DNA from: Catellatospora bangladeshensis
GTDB lineage: Bacteria > Actinomycetota > Actinomycetes > Mycobacteriales > Micromonosporaceae
Length of the DNA: 64,000 nt
Reading direction: 5' to 3'
Assembly: GCF_016862575.1 (NCBI RefSeq)
Contig: NZ_BONF01000028.1
Coordinates: forward strand, 62,001-126,000
Shown here: in pieces, positions 61,757-64,000 of the stretch
Layout of the letters: each line of letters begins with the position of its first letter
Numbering within the stretch: the first letter of the stretch is position 1
Notes under the pieces: generated by a model
What the model was told of the DNA's origin: nothing
What the model saw: only the letters and a program-made list of their open reading frames with translations
Databases searched by the model: none
Program-made: the position numbers and the translations under genes

Positions 61757-63331
61757 ATGGCCTTGCGCGCGGCGTCGACGCGCTCCCTGGGTGCTCTGCT
61801 GGCGGCGACGGTGCTCGTGCTGGTGCCGGCTCCAGCGTCAGCCGCCGCTCCGGAGTATTCGCTGGAGGAGCGGGCGAACGCGATCGTCACGCCGTCCCTG
61901 GTCTTCCTGGAGGGCCGGTACAAGGGTTACTTCCGGGACCGCACCAGCGGCAAGGCGCTGTCCGACGAGCCGGTCGTCGCCAGCTTCCGGTGCAGCGGGT
62001 TCGTGGTGAGCGCGAACGGCTGGGTCGTCACCAGCGGCCACTGCGCGGATCCCACCCCGGAATCGGTCGTGTGGACGGCCGCGTACTCGCTGGCCTGGGC
62101 CAAGGTCCGGCAGAAGGCGCTGGCCGCCAACAAGGTGGACAGCTACGCCGCCCAGGTCGTGTCGACCGCCACGTTCACCAGCGTCGCCGACGAGGCCAAC
62201 GTCCGCGGGCTGCTCTGGGGCCAGCTCGGCATCGCGACCGCGGGGCTGGAACAGCAGCCGGCGCTCCGCGGCGAGGTGGTCACCGCGACCAAGGTGGACG
62301 AGAGCGACCTGGCGCTGGTGAAGCTGGCCGCGGACAACCTCCCGGTCCTGCTCGCGGACAACTTCGAGATCAACCCGTCGGCTAGCTTCTTCACCGCCGG
62401 CTACGGCACCGGCGACGCCGATGCCGTATCGGGGACGTACACCGTGCGCACGGGTACCAGCAAGATCGCCGGAACGGACAAGTCCGGCCCCGCTCCGCGC
62501 TACCGCATGGACGCCGACCTCGGCGGCAACAGCCACGGCGGGCCCGTGTTCGACTCGGCCGGGCGCGTGGTCGGCATGATCAACGCGACGATTCGGGGAG
62601 ACAAGCGGAACCGCCTGATCACCGACTCGACGACGATCAAGTCGCTGCTGGACAGCGTGAACGTCGCCAACACCCTCGGCCCGGCCGACCAGGCATACCG
62701 GGCGGGGCTCGACGCCTACTTCGGCGGGCGCTACCAGGAGGCGATCAGCCAGTTCGACAAGACGCTGAGCGCGTCGCCCGCCAACAGCCTTGCCGCCAGC
62801 TACCGCCAGCAGGCGGCCGAGCGGCTCGCGATCGAGGGCGGCGCGTCCGACGACGCGCCGAACCCCCTCTTCAGCCCCGTGGTCGCGGCCGTCGCCGGCG
62901 CGCTGGTGCTGGGTGCGGCCGGGGTCGTCTTCGCCCTGCTGCTGCGGCGCCGCCGGCGGCCCGGATACGGCCCCGACAGCCTCATGCCGGTTTCGGCGAA
63001 CCCGTGGGCGCCGACCTCGGCGCAGCCCTACTCGGCGCAGCCCTACTCGGCCCAGCCCGGCACATGGTGGCCGGGCCAGAACGGGGAGCAGGGGGCGGTC
63101 ATGATCCCGGCTCCGGAGCACGTGCCGACCCCGCACCCGCCGGTCCCCGCGGACCAGCAGCCGACGGCGAGCCAGATCCCGCCACCGCCGTACGGGAACC
63201 AGGCCGTGCTCCCGCCCGCCGCCGACCCCGCGGCCCAGGGCCCCGCCGGCGTGCCGCCGGCCGACCCGAACGCCGGCCGTGACGCCGCCGGCCCGCCGCC
63301 GGCCAACCCATGGGGTCCGACGCGGCCGTGA
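61757..63331 (+). CDS. Secreted, membrane-anchored trypsin-like serine protease
   Basis: A 524-residue protein. A signal peptide (to about 30) precedes a chymotrypsin-fold domain with His95 (VVTSGHCAD), Asp184 (DESDLALVKL) and Ser259 (LGGNSHGGPVFD), where the usual GNSGG is GNSHGG. A short TPR-like helical segment (about 310-355), a membrane helix (about 376-398) with RRRRR stop-transfer, and a long Pro/Gln/Ala-rich cytoplasmic tail with SAQPYSAQPYSAQP repeats follow. It is similar in layout to membrane proteases with cytoplasmic disordered tails in actinomycetes. The substrate is unknown. Confidence 0.82.
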   Translation: MALRAASTRSLGALLAATVLVLVPAPASAAAPEYSLEERANAIVTPSLVFLEGRYKGYFRDRTSGKALSDEPVVASFRCSGFVVSANGWVVTSGHCADPTPESVVWTAAYSLAWAKVRQKALAANKVDSYAAQVVSTATFTSVADEANVRGLLWGQLGIATAGLEQQPALRGEVVTATKVDESDLALVKLAADNLPVLLADNFEINPSASFFTAGYGTGDADAVSGTYTVRTGTSKIAGTDKSGPAPRYRMDADLGGNSHGGPVFDSAGRVVGMINATIRGDKRNRLITDSTTIKSLLDSVNVANTLGPADQAYRAGLDAYFGGRYQEAISQFDKTLSASPANSLAASYRQQAAERLAIEGGASDDAPNPLFSPVVAAVAGALVLGAAGVVFALLLRRRRRPGYGPDSLMPVSANPWAPTSAQPYSAQPYSAQPGTWWPGQNGEQGAVMIPAPEHVPTPHPPVPADQQPTASQIPPPPYGNQAVLPPAADPAAQGPAGVPPADPNAGRDAAGPPPANPWGPTRP

Positions 63332-63639
63332 GCGGCCACGCTTCGGAAGGTGCCGTGACGTATCCGTCGTGACGTTGCCCGCATGGGCCGCTCCGCCGGC
63401 GGGTCTGCCCATGCCCGTCGGGGGACCGGCACAGCATTGCGTTCGTCGTCAAGTCCAGCGACGTATAAGTGGTACTGATCACAGATGCTCCGCTATCTGT
63501 CCACAACGGACGGTCATTTCCACTGTCCAACCCCCTGAACCCGGAGCCTCAGCGGAATTCATCCGAGCATAGGTAAATCCACAAGTTTGCCCCTGGCCCA
63601 GTACGGTCCCTCGGTCACCTCACTACCCGGGGGTTCTTC
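63332..63639. other. Intergenic region before the metallopeptidase gene
   Basis: 308 bp with relatively AT-rich stretches (TATAAGTGGTACTGATCACA near 63466) that may form the promoter of the following gene, and a TGTCCAC-AAC-GGACG partial inverted repeat near 63498. No gene or RNA was recognised. Confidence 0.35.
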
Positions 63640-64000
63640 TTGACCGCGCTCCGATGCTCTGCCGCCAGGCGGCTGACCATTCTCCTCTCCTCGGCGCTCG
63701 TGTCGGCCGGCCTGGTGGCGCCAGCCCCAGCCACGGCTGAGCCGGCGCCGGACTCCGGCACCGTCTCGCGGGACGTCACCGGCCGGGTCCGCTCGGTCGG
63801 CCCCGCCGCCGGGAAGACCATCCGGGCCAGCCCGCTCGCCGGGCGCTCGACCACCTCGCCCGAGGACGCCGCCCGTTCGCACCTGCGCCGCTACGCCGGC
63901 CTCTTCGGTGTCCAGGACGCCGAGCGCGAGCTCGGCCTCGTCCGCGCCGAGACCCAGGGTGGCGCCAAGGTCCTGCGCTTCCAGCAGACCCGTGAAGGGC
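63640..64000 (+). CDS. Secreted FTP-domain metallopeptidase, N-terminus only
   Basis: A frame from TTG 63640 (GGGGG upstream) runs off the right edge. It starts with a signal peptide (LTILLSSALVSAGLVAPAPA) and continues into an FTP (fungalysin/thermolysin propeptide) domain: DAARSHLRRYAGLFGVQDAE and LRFQQTREG. This is the usual prodomain start of M4 or M36 zinc peptidases in actinomycetes. The catalytic part lies beyond the window, so the peptidase family is inferred. Confidence 0.6.
   Translation, partial: MTALRCSAARRLTILLSSALVSAGLVAPAPATAEPAPDSGTVSRDVTGRVRSVGPAAGKTIRASPLAGRSTTSPEDAARSHLRRYAGLFGVQDAERELGLVRAETQGGAKVLRFQQTREG

Overview
The window is very GC-rich, with G or C at nearly every third codon position. 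It carries SsgA-like and conservon genes, several ECF sigma factors, a Gly-Cys-Val tRNA cluster and many secreted polysaccharide-active enzymes. This points to a sporulating filamentous actinomycete, most likely Micromonosporaceae; the family assignment is inference. No rRNA, CRISPR array or replication origin was seen.

Layout. 1-14.8 kb is ordinary chromosome: a TSUP permease, an acetyltransferase, a DGPF protein with its ECF42-type sigma factor, a cyclase/LysR divergent pair, a Ser/Thr kinase, an AA10 lytic polysaccharide monooxygenase, a DUF305 lipoprotein, two methyltransferases, a second ECF sigma factor with a CU044_5270-type partner, and small proteins. 14.9-18.5 kb has four tRNAs, a CapA-type lipoprotein, KptA, a PIN/NYN-like protein and an acetyltransferase. 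18.8-22.5 kb is a complete conservon (cvnA-B-C-D). 23.7-26.1 kb has a SigE-type sigma factor with a membrane partner and a GT4 glycosyltransferase. 26.2-33.7 kb is a five-gene, overlapping operon: SWIM protein, DUF5691, MoxR ATPase, DUF5682, VWA protein. An SsgA-like regulator follows.

35.4-45.6 kb is an integrative element in a tRNA-Val(CAC) gene. It is bounded by a 43-bp identical direct repeat of the tRNA 3' half and has a tyrosine recombinase beside the left end. The cargo looks like a defence island: an uncharacterised protein, a long prokaryotic Argonaute whose PIWI catalytic residues appear lost, an overlapping PD-(D/E)XK nuclease gene, and a conspicuously AT-richer pair of a ComEC-like metallo-beta-lactamase protein and a four-helix membrane protein. 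Immediately outside the right repeat lies the fragment of a second related integrase, so two elements appear to have inserted in tandem. Both ends carry a 15-bp GAAA-loop hairpin whose stem differs at three positions, all compensated.

46.2-49.8 kb holds two secreted plant-polysaccharide enzymes with ricin-type lectin domains: a GH11 xylanase and an esterase-like protein broken by a frameshift. They are separated by remnants of a glycosyltransferase and a mycothiol-dependent-enzyme-like gene. 50-51.1 kb has a transposase remnant and a secreted I36-type protein. 51.5-61.6 kb is an exopolysaccharide locus: LCP ligase, GT2 enzymes, Wzy-like polymerase, Wzx-like flippase, pyruvyl transferase, an embedded GH10 xylanase and the initiating phosphosugar transferase. 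It starts with a 43-codon ORF coupled to the polymerase gene. The window ends with a trypsin-like membrane protease and the start of an FTP-type metallopeptidase.

Most intergenic regions carry hairpins, including a three-copy ~60-bp imperfect palindrome (975, 12988, 35216).
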